From Diadema setosum (lineage: Eukaryota; Echinodermata; Echinoidea; Diadematoida; Diadematidae): 64,000 nt of DNA. Shown piece by piece: positions 1 through 12,843 of the stretch. Both the position numbers and the translations under genes were made by a program. The DNA is taken from NCBI GenBank assembly GCA_033980235.1, contig CM067077.1, positions 6,114,602 to 6,178,601 of the forward strand. The letters run 5' to 3'. A model generated the notes under the pieces. The model was not told the origin of the DNA, searched no databases, and saw only the letters and a list, made by a program, of their open reading frames with translations. The stretch's first letter is position 1. The number at the start of each line of letters is the position of its first letter.

Positions 1-686
1 CGTTCCCGTTTTTTTATGTAATCTTCTCTCATCACATACATTGCAATTGCAATGGAACACTGAGAGTCAAACAGAAACACAAAAAGAAATAAGGACAATT
101 TTGCATTAAGCTAGAGAAAAAGAAGAACCGAAAGAAGAAATGTCATGTCCAAGCAATTTACATTAATGGTCGTTTCCCAATATTTTCAACACAGGTATGT
201 TTAATATCGACTCCTACCTGTCATGACTTGGACCACCATAGAATACATAAAAGAAAAACCTCGTATTGTGTTTCCAATCCACGCAAACATGATCTTTATC
301 ATGTTTACAGAATGCCGCAAAGAATATAAGAAGACCGCTTTGGAAAATATGGTTGTATAATCTCGGCTGGCGAGACAGGATAGGTTGAGAGGAAGGGAGA
401 AATAATCCCTCAACTTCTCCCTCAAATCTCGGTAGTTGAGTCACTTATAATTACACCTTGTCATCTCATGCGCACTTGATGTCATCCTTTTCCCCACTAC
501 AAAACTCTGCAGGTCATTGACTCCATCCCACGTTCATCTTCATAGTCTGCACCATAGTCATGCCCTTTAAACAAGCACCGTTATGAATAACGCATCGAAT
601 CAGATCAAAATCACGCTGAATTCATAAAGCGAATCGTTCTCTCTCTCTCTTCGTTTTCAGCAGAAACTGCTTTCTGCCGAACAGCT
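1..686. other. Intergenic DNA, nothing recognised
   Basis: AT-rich sequence downstream of the D2HGDH gene. Both strands carry only short open frames without codon structure or family resemblance. A short CT run is present near 640. Confidence 0.5.
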
Positions 687-1020
687 TAAATTTATTGATG
701 GCATAGTATTGGTGGAGATGAAAATTGGGCTAATAACCTCTATTTTATTTCTGAATTTCTTTTTCATACATAAATGAATACAAAGACTTTATTGAACGAG
801 CTAATTGAGTACAGTATAATTTGACTCTGACAGTTAAAACAGATAAAACATCGTTCTGTTTCGGATATCTAAGCCATTTCAAAGCCAATTTTTATCAAAT
901 AAACGTTGAATCCCACCTGGAATTACATTCTCTTTCTGTATTTCATGAGGTTTCTCCTTTTCTCACAAAAGAATGTTAGAAACCTGAAGTTAGGACTATA
1001 CAACTAATAAGATCCCTTTA
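687..1020. repeat. Copy 1 of the 'AAGGGATTGTACAGT' inverted-repeat family (diverged)
   Basis: Begins with a GTATTGGTGGAGATGA segment and ends near GATCCCTTTAA. It matches the copies at 12844, 48874 and 49859. The interior has the same 'TTTCGGATATCT…CCATTTCAAA…TTTTTATCAAATAAACGTTGAAT' order, shared with the others. It looks like a non-autonomous foldback element; the left end is degraded. Confidence 0.6.
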
Positions 1021-3310
1021 ACTGCATAGCAAAATCATTCTGTACAGATGACGACGTCTATTAGAAATGTAGATTATCGCAGATTATGCTGTAAATTTAT
1101 TGGTCTCTTTTGAACTTGTTTTCTAAAAGTCAACTATTTGTCAACTATTTGACAAAACACATTCCACATGATTCGTAGTCAACAATCCGGTCTAAAGTGG
1201 AAGTAAGAGAGTTTTTGTCTGTTTGTTTTTATTTTTTGCCGAGACATGATACAGTGTATAACGACAAATGATAAAGAAAACATTCAAGCGCCTTAAAACA
1301 GCATAGCTTGATTTTCTTGCACTTTTTCCAATGACATGCATGCTTTATTTTATGAACCATACACTCATAATTCATCGCCTGCAGTTTACATACTTTGTAT
1401 TATTTTTCCTTTATTCTTGAATGGATTCATACAACCATTCCACTCTATGAATTTACGAACACAGGATTTACATAAATATTGACGACTGATTTACGTCATT
1501 ATGTGAAATATGTTTATCAAACACTTTATAAAATCAAATGCAAAACTTGTGCAATACTCAATTCCAAAATGTCATTGAGAGTGATACAAGATATGACACA
1601 ATATGTGCATCCATTTTGCTCAAAAAATTTATGGGCAGAAGCCCCTCTTCGCAACCAAAACATTATATAATAAGAAAGAAAAAAGAAGAAAAAAGAAGAA
1701 GTTGTACTCAAGCGTAATGTTTGTGTAATGAATGCTTTGTATATAGATAAAGACTGGCTCAGAAGTACATGTAAGTCTCCACTTCGAAGTTGTTGTATCC
1801 ACCTGATCTCTCTAGAGAAAAAAATTTCCATTCTGAAGTACTGCAGGTATACACTTGTCACTAAATTGCATAGCATTGTAAGCTGCACGTCACAATCATT
1901 CAAGAGCTTTGGTTTTATGAAGATTCATTGTTTCTCGTTTCAGGTTCGTACCTTTGTTTTCGCTTCATTCCTCCCCAAATTGCAAAACGTACACACGTCA
2001 CACCGTAGCAATAAATGCTGGACCAATCGAGTTTGTAATATAATGACTTTATTGTGCATAAACAAACATCTTTTTTCTTTCACTGCGCTTTACGCAATTT
2101 CACTTGGTGACAACATTCGACGACACGATAGCTTATCAAAGATAAAAAATAGTAATACATGTACGTGTATACACTTTTTGATCTGTATACTTACATAGAA
2201 TTATGATTTTTGTGTCTTATTTGACAAGGGGCAGCAATTGTGAGATGAGATCCATACACGCATAAACTTACTGAAAATGATAAGTAGTATACGAGTAGTC
2301 AAAATGAAAACAGGATTAAAAAATATTCGTATCATAGAACGCAACGGGCGTGTATCCGCCGGGTTCTAAATCAACATTATGGGGTCGAGCATACGTGCCA
2401 TAAAGGACATGCATCCCCCACCCCCCCCCCCAAAAAAAGTGTAAAAATGTGTGGAAATATGAGTGTATGCCGTCTACAGGCTGTGACTGTGACCTCTGAC
2501 CCTGTAAAGATGGAACAGTGGGGCAACAGATTACATGGATTCAGATTTGACTATTATATTGCATCAAGTTTGAAGGAAATCCATCCAAAATTTGGCTAGT
2601 AGAGCGCACCCATCAGATTAAAAAAAAATAAATAAAAAATCAACCTATTTTTTAGTATACACACGTAAGACACGTGGGCACTTTCCATCGAAAGTTATAG
2701 ATGGCTATAGAATTTTTATCACCACTATCATCATGATACACCTACAGACGGAATTTCACGAAAGTCCGTGGTAAGACGTGGCGTAATTGCGCATATAATG
2801 TGACAAGGCGGCGTCGGGGGCGTAAAACTGCTGAATCCAAAGTATCCTCCAAAACAAGTTCCGCGGGATGCAACGTAACAAATTTTACTCATGAAAATGA
2901 TAACAGGGATAATTCTGATAATGATCAGAAGTACAACTACAGTAGTAAAATGAGAACATGGTTTATGTTAACCTGGGGGTAGACTCTTGATTGTGAGTAT
3001 ACGCTTCCATATAGAAACCGTGCTATTACTCAATACAAACACACTCACACATACACACATAAAAATAATCCACACACAAGACACGTAATTATGTACAAAC
3101 ATAAGGCACATTCTATTATGAATATTCAACTTTATGCCGCAGTTGTGGCAACAAGGAAGAAGTAAAGAGAGATAAAGTAGACAACTTTCGCGATAGCCAG
3201 TGGATCAAAATACGCGACGGTTTCTGACGTTAATATACTGTGCAGTGGACGGTCGACTATTGCCTCTCAAGCAAGGAAACAAATTGATATACGAAACAAA
3301 AATAATTACT
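1021..3310. other. Intergenic DNA, nothing recognised
   Basis: No coding exon or known element was recognised on either strand. A C-tract lies near 2420, a CA-rich stretch near 3040-3080, and short open frames without supporting features. This is downstream of the D2HGDH gene. Confidence 0.45.
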
Positions 3311-3311
3311 T

Positions 3312-3317
3312 TTTATT
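3312..3317 (-). promoter_or_regulatory. Candidate poly(A) signal of D2HGDH
   Basis: AATAAA on the minus strand (TTTATT as written), about 500 bases beyond the D2HGDH stop codon. It is the first canonical hexamer noticed downstream of the last exon. Position only; no transcript evidence is available. Confidence 0.35.
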
Positions 3318-3816
3318 GGTCTCGCTATCTTCGAGTCATATAATTTGAACTTTCTTCTGGGACAGTCTTGAAATTTGTCATTGAAAGATGTCATCATTAC
3401 AACACGCCACCATATCGTCATAATACGGGAATTACACACACGTGAGCACCCATTTTTTTCTTCTTCTTCTTCTTTTTAGAGGATAATACAGCTTTGAATA
3501 TGAATAACTCCCTCCCGCCCTCCGCCACACACAGACAAACACACGCATAGACAAAAATCTTCACACACCTGATGTGAAATACATGTACATAAATAGGAAT
3601 TGCTGGCAGCGTTCTGGCATTGGTAGCAGTGAGAGTGCTTTCATCATTATAAGCATAATTTTCGCATTGCAATGCCCAAGGACATCTTACACATATTTAC
3701 TGTGACTGAACTTGACCATCATCATCATAAAATTACATTACAAAATATTATGGCTTTCTCTGATTCGCTGGCGTGATTGAGAGAAGGACTCGGCGACTGA
3801 TTATCAATCTTAGAAG

Positions 3817-4233
3817 CTAGGGCAACACTTTGTATGGATTTAGGATGCCTTTGGGATCCATCATCGCTTTAATCCCTCGCATCAGACCGACGGCAGCAGG
3901 AGCTTTTGACAACCCGATGTAGTTTCTCTTGAGGAAGCCCAGTCCGTGCTCGGCACTGATGCTGCCTTTTAAGTTCGACGTCCACTCGTACACGAAAGGC
4001 TCTAGAATCTTGTGCACGTGGCTGTCGTACTGCGGTGTGACGATATTCAGGTGGAGGTTCTCGTCGCCGACGTGCCCGTACCCGACCACGGTGGCTTCCA
4101 TGCCCGCCAGTCGCTCCCGAGTCTCCTCAACGAGACCGTAAAAATGGTTGATGGGGATGGTAAGGTCGTACTTAAAACACCAGCCCATTCTTACAAGGCC
4201 CTCAGCTATCCGCTCACGCAGGGCCCACAAGGC
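3817..4233 (-). CDS. D2HGDH: D2HGDH last coding exon (C-terminal catalytic part)
   Basis: Encodes the last ~138 residues of D-2-hydroxyglutarate dehydrogenase, the FAD enzyme of mitochondria that oxidises D-2-hydroxyglutarate to 2-oxoglutarate and passes electrons to electron-transfer flavoprotein. Visible hallmarks are ALWALRERI at the start, the metal/substrate motif GYGHVGDENLHLN with its two histidines, the YEWT stretch, the SAEHGLGFLKR glutamate-histidine motif, and the C-terminal DPKGILNPYKVLP followed by a TAG stop. The acceptor is …GCGATGCAG just right of 4233 and gives phase 0, so it joins directly to the exon ending at 5144. The usual GDGN of the GHxGDxN loop reads GDEN here. The first residues of this frame beyond the acceptor (MWCFAMQ) are intron. 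Confidence 0.95.
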   Translation of the reverse strand, partial: ALWALRERIAEGLVRMGWCFKYDLTIPINHFYGLVEETRERLAGMEATVVGYGHVGDENLHLNIVTPQYDSHVHKILEPFVYEWTSNLKGSISAEHGLGFLKRNYIGLSKAPAAVGLMRGIKAMMDPKGILNPYKVLP

Positions 4234-5143
4234 CTGCATCGCAAAACACCACATGTGGGAAAAAAAAAAACAGAATTAAAAGAAAAATAACAACTCATAA
4301 CTCTTTGGACTCTGTCTCATGTCCCACTCGCATCTACTACATGTATCATTTCATTGAAATCTCATTCATACTTGTACTGCAGTTTCCAAAGCGTAATGTT
4401 TTTACACACTCATAATTGAATATTTGTGGAGCAGTATATCATCTCATCTCCTGCCCATGCAGTAGAGATTGAATCTGAAATTCTGAAACTAAATCATTAC
4501 TCTTTACCTTTCCTAAAAAAAAAAAAAAAAATAATAATAATTTATTGAAGCTATCACTGCTCTTTCTATTTGATTTTATTTCACAGGCAACTTTTAAGTG
4601 GAGTAGGATTTGTGGAGTAGGATTTCATCTCATTTCATCAGGGGGTGATTCTGTATTCACATTTACAAGGGAATATGAAACAACATAGCAATGATAGAGC
4701 TGTTGTTATTCTTCTCTCTCTTTAAGATGAGAAGGAGGAGATTGACGTCACATTATTAAGAATAAAATACATTCCATAGTTCTTTAGCATTGTGTTAGAG
4801 TCTATGAAATGAGTGTTTTTCTTTTGTTCGAAATTACACGATGAAGGTCTCACTTCTCTGATCATTTTTTTCTGTTCTTATTCAAGCTGTTTTTTTTTTG
4901 TTTTTTTTTTGTTTTGATTGTTTGTAATTTTCAGTGAAGGGTTTCTTCTTTCTTAATTCTCTTTTACCCATAAGTGCTTTTAGTATTGTACAGTACTCTG
5001 AAGTGGTTTGTCAGTGTACTGTCCATCAATGACAGCGGTATGAATGCAACTCATTTGTGGTTTAATACTTCACAATACATCTCAACTGTACTTCGAACCT
5101 TGTTTTTGTGCTCATGAGTCTCCACACAAATTGTATTATTCAC
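4234..5143 (-). other. D2HGDH intron (last)
   Basis: Intron bounded by a GTGAAT donor (minus strand, at 5143) and a CAG acceptor at 4234. It contains an A-run plus ATA repeats near 4516-4543 and T-runs near 4890-4910. No inserted element was recognised. Confidence 0.7.
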
Positions 5144-5326
5144 CTGAATTTTTGACACTTCTGTAGCTACTGTTCCGTCAGCTACATAACCAGCTGAGAG
5201 GGCGCTTTCCAGAAAAGAGTTCAGCTTCTCCTCATCGTGTGCAGAATTTGACCCAGAGGTTTCCACCAGCATGTAAAACGGGTGATCAGAAAGTGGGTTC
5301 GACAACCCTACAGCATTGACAATAAC
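5144..5326 (-). CDS. D2HGDH: D2HGDH exon (middle-C-terminal)
   Basis: A 183-bp exon encoding 61 residues, beginning VIVNAVGLSNPL and containing the conserved block HPFYMLVETSGSN followed by HDEEKLNSFLE and DGTVATEVSKIQ. The pattern (FY.LIETSGSN, DGT.AT) is characteristic of D2HGDH and related FAD-linked oxidases (C-terminal FAD-oxidase domain). The acceptor TTCCAG and donor CAG|GTGAAT give phase 0 on both sides. Reading through to the next exon restores KIQ-ALWALRERI, as expected for the family. The frame continues past the donor only by chance. Confidence 0.93.
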
Positions 5327-6419
5327 CTGGAATTATAGCAACAACAAAACAACACAAAACACATGAATAGACAACCAAAGAAACCACCGGCTACCATTAT
5401 GCAACACAAGATTCCAAGCCATGAAATTTGAGACTTTCTTCATATGAAATAATTTTCTCCACTGTTATCTTACTTTACGTACATGTAATCCACATGTTAT
5501 ACCGTGCAGAAAACAGACATTTGAAATGCCCTGCACAGAGAGATTACATTGTTGAGGCTAATCACTGTGTTGATTTTGATCTTGAAATAAATTGTTGGCA
5601 AATGAAATGGATTTTCTAAATAACGGTGAGAAAATTATAGTGTATTAGGGTAAAAAACACGCACTACCAGCTTTCTTGTGCGGGGTAATTGCATACTTTC
5701 GTAGATGGTCTTTATGGCTTCATTGTCAAACAACTTAACCCTCATACCACCCCAATAGAACATGCGTCACCAGCACCTTTTAATATTCACCTTATCTTTT
5801 TGCTAGCTTCCTCACCAAACTCTAACACAACTATGTTAATTTCATTGAAGATATCAAACTGTCTTTTTTTTTTGTAAACGTGAATAATTCAGCAGCATTA
5901 TCACAGACGTAACAAACTTAATTTCAAATTATTTTCTGGACAGCATTAAAACATATCAATAGCATATTCCTATCTGTTTACATTTCCATTACATCACAGA
6001 AATAGTATGCATGCAATGAAAGTTTTTCATGCCTATTTTGGCTTATGATTGTTACAATACAAAATTAGGAGTGAACATTAATAATGCTTCTATTTCTTGT
6101 TGGCAATGGAAGCACGAGCTATTTCCGATGAGTCCAATCTTTAAAAGTTGTACTCTGGTGTAAAAGACATCATGCAATAACTTGAACTGAATTTACTACT
6201 AGCTGAAAACCTCTTGAAACTCAACTTTTCATATTGTTACACATTTTTGATAAGATGCTTGATGTAACATTGTGTATATAGCATTACATGTTTATCCTTG
6301 CTTTCATGATTATTGTGCTTATCTATGTAAAGGATGTCTAGCTAACACTATTGTAAATTACAAGTTTAGCTAGCCCAATCTCAATTGCTTTGCATTCAGC
6401 AGAGTTCTCTATTTGCTAA
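5327..6419 (-). other. D2HGDH intron, nothing else recognised
   Basis: AT-rich intron sequence without a recognised element. Confidence 0.5.
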
Positions 6420-6800
6420 TCTTGCTCTGTTCTTCTGACCTTCACAAGTCTACTCTATACTCTCACCACTTTGACCTTGTGCTCACTTGTTCTTCTGACC
6501 TTCACATGTCCATTCTGTACTCCCCTTGCTTTGACCTTGCTCCCACCTCAGTACTTTTGCTCTGTCCCTTCTCAGTTTGACTTTGCTTGGTCTTTCAGAA
6601 TTCTTGTCTTGCTCTCCGAAGTTCAACTTTGTCCTGACTTTCAGAGTCCTTGCCCTTACCCTTCGCCCTTACCTCTCTCACTGTCCTTCAGCCTTTTTAG
6701 CTTGCTCCCTTTGCCCTTGCCTCTCACTGTCCTTCAACCTTTTCAGCTTGCTCCCTTTGCCCGTAACTCTTACTGTCCTTCAGCCCTTTCTGCTTGCTTC
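6420..6800. repeat. Degenerate pyrimidine-rich minisatellite in D2HGDH intron
   Basis: A strongly C/T-rich strand with imperfect repeats built on CTTCTGACCTTCAC and CACTGTCCTTCAGCCTTTT…GCTTGCTCCCTTTGCCC. The clearest unit, about 50 bp, occurs three times between 6670 and 6800. Open frames through it are low-complexity Leu/Pro/Ser strings and are not genes. Confidence 0.75.
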
Positions 6801-7914
6801 TTATCGTGACTTTATCCTATCCTTCCCTATGACTTTGAGCTCCATATCTATGTGCTCAAAGACGTCCTTCTCCTATAATACTCCGTAGCGCGATAAACGT
6901 CTTTCTCGTGACCTTCATGACTGGTCCTCTCTATCTCTCTCGAACAAGAGGGGCTTGTTTGAAAGGGGTATATAAGACAGATTTTATGCTTATCTTGGGA
7001 GAAAGTTATCAAGAGGAGATGGAGGGAAGAGTTTGTCTCCTTAGAGTGAAACCCGTGTTTGAACAGCGAGAGAGTAACCAACAAAAGAGATAAAAAATCA
7101 ACCAGTCCAGAAACAGTCGCCAGTCATGTTAGCTTATTGTATTAGCCAGTCATAATTCCTTCACCGTATGTCACTCTCTGCCGGGCGAGACATTCTCATA
7201 ATCCATCTCTAGCTGTAAATGTATTCGAGCGATTGGTCACAATAAACTTCATAACCGTGATTTCTGCCTGATGACTGTAATTTCTGCTTGACTCTAAGCA
7301 TCCATTGGCAATATACTTCAACATATAACGGGACTTTATTTTGGGACTTTCACAGAATAGGAAATATATTCTGCCCATCTTCGACAAAAAAAAAGTCGCC
7401 GTTACAATAATTATCAGACTTAATGCAAAAGAATTATGATACCAAGATTCACATCACGTTACTGCTCTCTCATCCCCCTGCAGCCTTCCTGATCCTTTAA
7501 AGCACCGGTGTTTTCTTACAACCTAAAATGAATTACTCCATTTCCATACTGATAAGGAAAGACAACCTGTACTAATGCTTTTTATGGCTTGTTTATTGAA
7601 GGAAAGCTCATGCTTTAAACAGGGCAATTAACAATTTACAATCCACATACGAAAATAGATCCTTCCAGGATCAACATTCTGCTCCCAATTATCAATGACC
7701 TCTCTTTTGATAAGAAGCAAATGCGATGTGAAAAAAATAACAAAATAACAAAAAACCTATTAACAACAAACAGATTAACAAGGGAATGCCATTATTTTGT
7801 AGCCTAAAAGTTGGAAGCCTTGTCATGAATATGCTGATAGCTCGTGTCTGTGCATGCATATAGGTGCACAAACAATGTTTCCCTCACTGCCTTCCCGTTT
7901 CCTCCCTGAATGTG

Positions 7915-7952
<38 letters not shown>

Positions 7953-8759
7953 ACATGACTTATTGTTTTGTGAGATTTAAAAAAAAAATCTAACTTTAAA
8001 AGTCACGCGTGAACTAATGTATTTCACAAATGGTTGTGAACGCAGGTGAGTTTGAAGAGCAAGAAAGGATGACTTTAAAATCCTCGTGACATCACTGCAC
8101 CGTGCGTTAAGCATTCATGCAGATCATACAACTGTATAACACTTTCACTCCCATTCAATTTGGTGATCCTGCAGGTCTCTGGAAATAATTCAATATAATA
8201 TCATTTTTTTTTCATCACTTTTTTGGGGGTGAAAATTCCAGGAACTTAAATGAAAACTTATATATTTTGACAATCTGTTATGGTTTCATGAGCCTTTTCA
8301 TTTTTCTGCTTTTAAAACTAGTGAAATATGGCTACACTCATTTTGTATTCATATAGGCCTACTATGTAGTCAGTGCCGATCATCTTGAAAGAAAGGAAAG
8401 TTTCACCTATAAAATGATCAAAGTAATTATGTGTGATACATTAACGTTGATGAAACGAAATTATCATTCGTGGATATTAAAAACTGTATGGGAATATGAA
8501 TATAATAATGAGTTTATACACATATCATGCCAGACAAACATTGAATTATTTTGAGATAAGATTGACTCTTTTTCTGCATATTTCCTTAGCAAGGATAATA
8601 TTGATGTGTACTTAATGAATAGATATGAATGAAAAAAGAGATATAACCAAAATGAAAGATGGAACTGTCTGACAAGAAACTCCACAACAAACAATTTATA
8701 CCATGAACACATTTTAGCATTGGGTCATTGCATCAACTTAAAGATGTCTCCTCACTTAC
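6801..8759 (-). other. D2HGDH intron with a TG microsatellite
   Basis: Intronic AT-rich DNA. A (TG)n microsatellite lies at about 7912-7949. Nothing else was recognised. Confidence 0.5.
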
Positions 8760-8863
8760 CTCCATGGAGGCGTGGTCCATGACCTCACACGCTGATAAAA
8801 CTTCACTTAGGTTCCTTCTGCTTTCCCTAAAGGTCGTCTTAACATTCTCAAAATCTGACACAC
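8760..8863 (-). CDS. D2HGDH: D2HGDH small internal exon
   Basis: A 104-bp exon too short to appear as a long open frame. Minus strand: acceptor ATTCAG, exon GTGTGTCAG…ATGGAG, donor GTAAGTGAG. The two leading bases complete a codon whose first G is the last base of the upstream exon at 31205, giving …AFLG-VSDFENVKT. It then reads RRNLSEVLSACEVMDHASME and passes in phase 0 to VIVNAV of the next exon. The 'L.E.LSA.E.MD' pattern matches the D2HGDH linker before the FYVLIETSGSN block. Only this frame is open; another has an in-frame TAA. Confidence 0.9.
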
Positions 8864-8879
8864 CTGAATAAAGAAATGA

Positions 8880-9300
8880 AGAAAGAAAAGGCCCTTTGAC
8901 CCCATGGACCACAATTCTTCAAATAATCACAAACTGGTAACATCCATTTTCAAGCCAATACTTTGAGCTATTTTCAAAACTTGGGGGAAAAAATTGTGAC
9001 AATTGAACATTGAACATTGACCCAATGGCCAAAATCTTTCCCTACAATTGTGCAGTAATGCGTGTTTTATTAAGTTTATGTATTGAGTAATCTCCAAGGT
9101 ATAGAAAAAGTGTAATTTCGGCATAAGATAGTACAATGTAAGTATTTTGACCTGACCTTTGACTTTTGAATTTTGACCCCAAAGGTCCCATTTAAGAGAA
9201 TCATTGTCGGGCAGTACATGCATGTGTACAGACTTTATCATGATGATACCTTGAGCCCTTTTCAAGATATGGAAAAAGAGTTGGGTTTTTTTTCTGTTGC
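8880..9300. repeat. Diverged fragment of the GCCTCCGCC/DR1 repeat family
   Basis: Shares blocks such as GAGTAAT-TC-CAAGGTAT, TGACCTTTGA, GAGAATCA-TGT-GG and CATGATGATACCTTGAG with 28180-28380. This is an old fragment in the large D2HGDH intron. Confidence 0.6.
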
Positions 9301-9315
9301 ATTTCCACTTGACCA

Positions 9316-9350
9316 TTCAATTCAATTCAATTCAATTCAATTCAATTCAT
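9316..9350. repeat. (TTCAA)n microsatellite
   Basis: Six to seven tandem copies of the pentamer TTCAA/AATTC, seen directly. Confidence 0.9.
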
Positions 9351-10079
9351 GCTTTATTTCATTTTTCGAAAAGAACATAAACATTTCACTTTCTTTGGTA
9401 ACAGAGAATAAGGTTGCATAGTCAAGACAAAGTAAATTGAGAAAAATAAAATCGAGGAACCTTGGAATAAGAAATACGTTGTAATGAAACTTGACTGAAG
9501 TGATAAGGACGACATAATACGTAAGACATCGAAAAATGGAGGGACCCACTAAAAAGACAATGCTTGTAGAATGTGGGCCCCTCAAGTACAGAATATCAAT
9601 AGAAATTGAACGGATGCAAAAAGGGGAAGAAAGACTGGGAATAAAGTAAAAAAGAAAAAAGTCTGGAGAAAAAAGTCTGGAAGCCCTCTAGGAAGATAGA
9701 GTATCAAACAGACATACATACTCAGGCGAGTAAACAGAAAACGAAACTGGGACGGCGAAACTAATAAAGGGGGACTCATAGACAAGACAGAACGAGACAA
9801 GACTAATATAACAGGAAGACAATACAACGGACAGAAAGACAGAACAGATCCAGTGATCCTCGACAGAATTCATTGAAAAAAAAAATGATGGGATGCGTGA
9901 AAAGGATACCATCATATAGAAAAGTGTAGAGAAATAGATGCAGAAATAATATAAATGAAATCAAACCTACTCTGTAGGTGTCTCAGGACAAGAGAGACGA
10001 GAAAATACGGTATATCACTTGTAAGCCAAGTTCTTCGAAAAGGAATTGAAATAAGCCAACAGGCTAATTCAATTCTGTG

Positions 10080-10150
10080 GGATCATAAAATTGCAATAAA
10101 AAAAAACTTTGCAATAAAAAAAACTTTAATTGCAATAAAAAAAACTTTAA
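10080..10150. repeat. Short tandem repeat of GCAATAAAAAAAACTTTAAT
   Basis: Three consecutive imperfect copies of an approximately 21-bp A-rich unit. Confidence 0.8.
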
Positions 10151-10189
10151 TCTTCTTTTAAATGAATATATAGAGGGGGAATCTTTTAT

Positions 10190-10562
10190 ATCATTATTCA
10201 GGGAATAACCTTTGACTTCAGGGAATAACCTTTGACCTTTGACACCTACAATTTGTAGGCCTACCTAAAACTCTCCGTATAGAATATTATCTGATACTAC
10301 ATGCATACACTAAGTTTCAATAAGATACAATGTAACTGTAGGCAGTGCATAAATATGGGGGAAATAATGACATTTTGAGAATTTGACCTTGACCTTGGGC
10401 ATGTGCACCAGAAATTGACAGCCACAACTTCGTCCACTCATACATATAAAATATGCCAAGTTTCATTAGGATACATTGTACTTTGAACGATTTTGAAGTT
10501 ACACTGTCTTCAAAATTGACTAGGCCCTACAGATGGACTAACAAACAGACAGACGGACAACC
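10190..10562. repeat. Second diverged fragment of the DR1-bearing repeat family
   Basis: Contains two AACCTTTGAC steps, TTGACCTTGACCTTGGGC, and a short GACAGACGGACAACC tail like the ends of the copies at 14130 and 27937. No intact terminal repeat was seen. Confidence 0.6.
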
Positions 10563-12104
10563 AGTCATTACTGGTAATTAGAACTACCATTATTACAGAG
10601 GAAATTTCCTAAGTATTTTTGGTTTTACTTCTGATCGAACTTCTGATCCAGTTCTTTTCTAACTTCACTCTGAAAAAAAAAAAAAGATGATTTTTACTTC
10701 TTGTTGTTTCATGGGAATAACAATCACACTTCTTTTAGCTCTGCTGTCTCGATAGGGTTTCACATCTGGCTTGCATTAAATTGGCTAATATTGTTTGTGA
10801 AAAACAGACCACTAAAATGATACTAGTACTACAGTGGATCTTCATTTACTAATTCTTGTTTTTCCCTTGAACTGATCAATTCTTTTGTAGCTTCCTCTGA
10901 AAAAAAAAGAGGGAACTTTCTTGGCGTCCTATATATTTGTATCATGGATGGGACAACAGAAAAAAAATCCCAGGTAACAAGATTGAAAAAACAACAAGTA
11001 AAACCATCATATTCAAGGAAATTAGTGGCAATTAATTGTTATATTGTCCATCTCAGCTGTGAAAATTGATAATATACTTTTAGCCAACCGAATAGGATGT
11101 TTGTAACTTATCAGAGAAAATAAAAATGTAGATATGGCATTCATGCAGATAAGTGATCTGTGTCATTTTGATAATTATGCATGAACAGCACTGAGTGTAG
11201 AACAAGGCAACCACTATCAAAGGATTATCAGACAGATTAACATTGAATTTTGCTTGATGACATTCATTACAATATATTACATTCCTAAATATGTGAACGT
11301 GCCAGAACTAGTTTTAACAGAATTTTGAATAATCTGTAGAAATTTTCACATGTTATTGCATTTTCCGAATGATGCATCACACATGAAAAATACAGAAACA
11401 AATTATGAGAGAAAAACTTGGTCTAAGTAAAAGTCTAAAGAAACATTTCACTTGATAACTCATGGAAAACAAATGTTTAAACTGTTTTGTGCAGTTTGTG
11501 ATGCAGAATTAAGTAACAGTTTGATGCTAATTCTAGAGCAGTGACTGCTGATGTGACAAGTACATGTAGTACTTTTAATAGACACATAGCACTCTGGGTG
11601 GTTCAGAATGTGACAAAGCTGTCAATTATATGCAACTGATAATTCCAATTGTGATTACTGATATGACAAAAAGTACCTGTTTGTACTGAACATGGATGAA
11701 TACTGAGCATTTATAATCACAGGCAAGAAATATGAAAAAATTAACAAAGAATAGACAAACAGACAAACAAAAGGTATGTGTCATCAAACAGTATAATAAG
11801 TGCATACACTGCACTGCCAATATTTGATGTCCCAAACATCAATATAACAATCTGGGGTTTTAGGCTGAGTAGCCTCTGAAAAATAAAAATGCATATCATG
11901 CTTTGTCAGGCTTTGTCTTGATTAACCATAGGTAGCTCCCGCCCCTCATCTATTATTCTCTTGTGACGATAAAATTTAGGGTTGCTTTTTGTCTTTTGAA
12001 CTGCAGGCACATGTATTATAATTCTCAGGTTTGGATATGCATAGAAGACCACCCGTTTGTTTTCACCTTGTACCATTGTGATAAAAGTGTACATTTGTGA
12101 CCCT
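10563..12104 (-). other. D2HGDH large intron, nothing recognised
   Basis: AT-rich intron with poly-A/T runs near 10670 and 10900. No exon or recognised element. Confidence 0.5.
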
Positions 12105-12690
12105 GCACCTCAAAACAAACAAAAAGTCGCCAGACATGAATTTTTAGTTAAGACCATATTATGAAAGAGCAGACTTTAAGCTTTAAAATGATGTACAACT
12201 CAAATCAAATGGACTCTCCTAACCTGTCTAAATATTGGAAAGAAAGCACAAACTCAGGAAAAGTGTGAACTGAGAAAAGAGGCTCTGAAGTACAGTGTCT
12301 ATTCAAGTGCTTAATCTTTACCAAACCGTGCCGGCTGTACGATGAATGGGACAAGAAACAGGAAGTAAACCACCAGAGTAACAACAATGTAGGGATTATC
12401 AAATTAAACTGAAATTAAGCATGCCTCATTAACACATTCTGTCCATAATTAATGCCAACTTTCAAAGCAGTAGCACTATCCTTTCAAAAGTTATTAGAGT
12501 TGAAAGTGAAGAGTGTGGAAAAGGGTTTTTCAGAAATGAAAAAGGGATTCTAAAGACACACCTAATCACACTATTCTACCAAAAATGTTCGAGATAAACT
12601 GCTAAAAAAACACACTTTCCTGCCCGTTTTATGATACCAAATTTTAGCATAATGTAAAAGAAGACCCGCTCTTTCAGAAAATATGAAAAA
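12105..12690. repeat. Repeat X, copy without the tandem array
   Basis: Homologous to the two flanks of the block at 39660-41740. Shared segments include GAGCAGACTTTAAGCTTTAAAATGA, AGTAAACCACC.GAG.AACAACAA and AATTAATGCCAACTTT.AAAGCAGTA, in the same order. This copy lacks the 1.3-kb GACGG/DR1 array and the SINE present in the other copy, so it serves as an informative paralogous empty site. Confidence 0.7.
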
Positions 12691-12843
12691 GTCAAGTTTG
12701 GCTAGGTTGACCCATTTCACTTATTTTCAGTCCTCACGCAAAATCAGTGTGTGCGACTTTATGTTCGTTTTGAGATGCACGGTCACATTTAATCAATCAC
12801 TTACCTGTTTCACCAGTTATAGTCAGGCAATAGTCAAAATCTT

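Noticed and set aside
3418..3672. 84-aa minus-strand frame near the D2HGDH 3' end
   Set aside because: It includes a poly-Lys stretch from an A/G-rich run and shows no conserved motif; it lies in the presumed 3' untranslated region.
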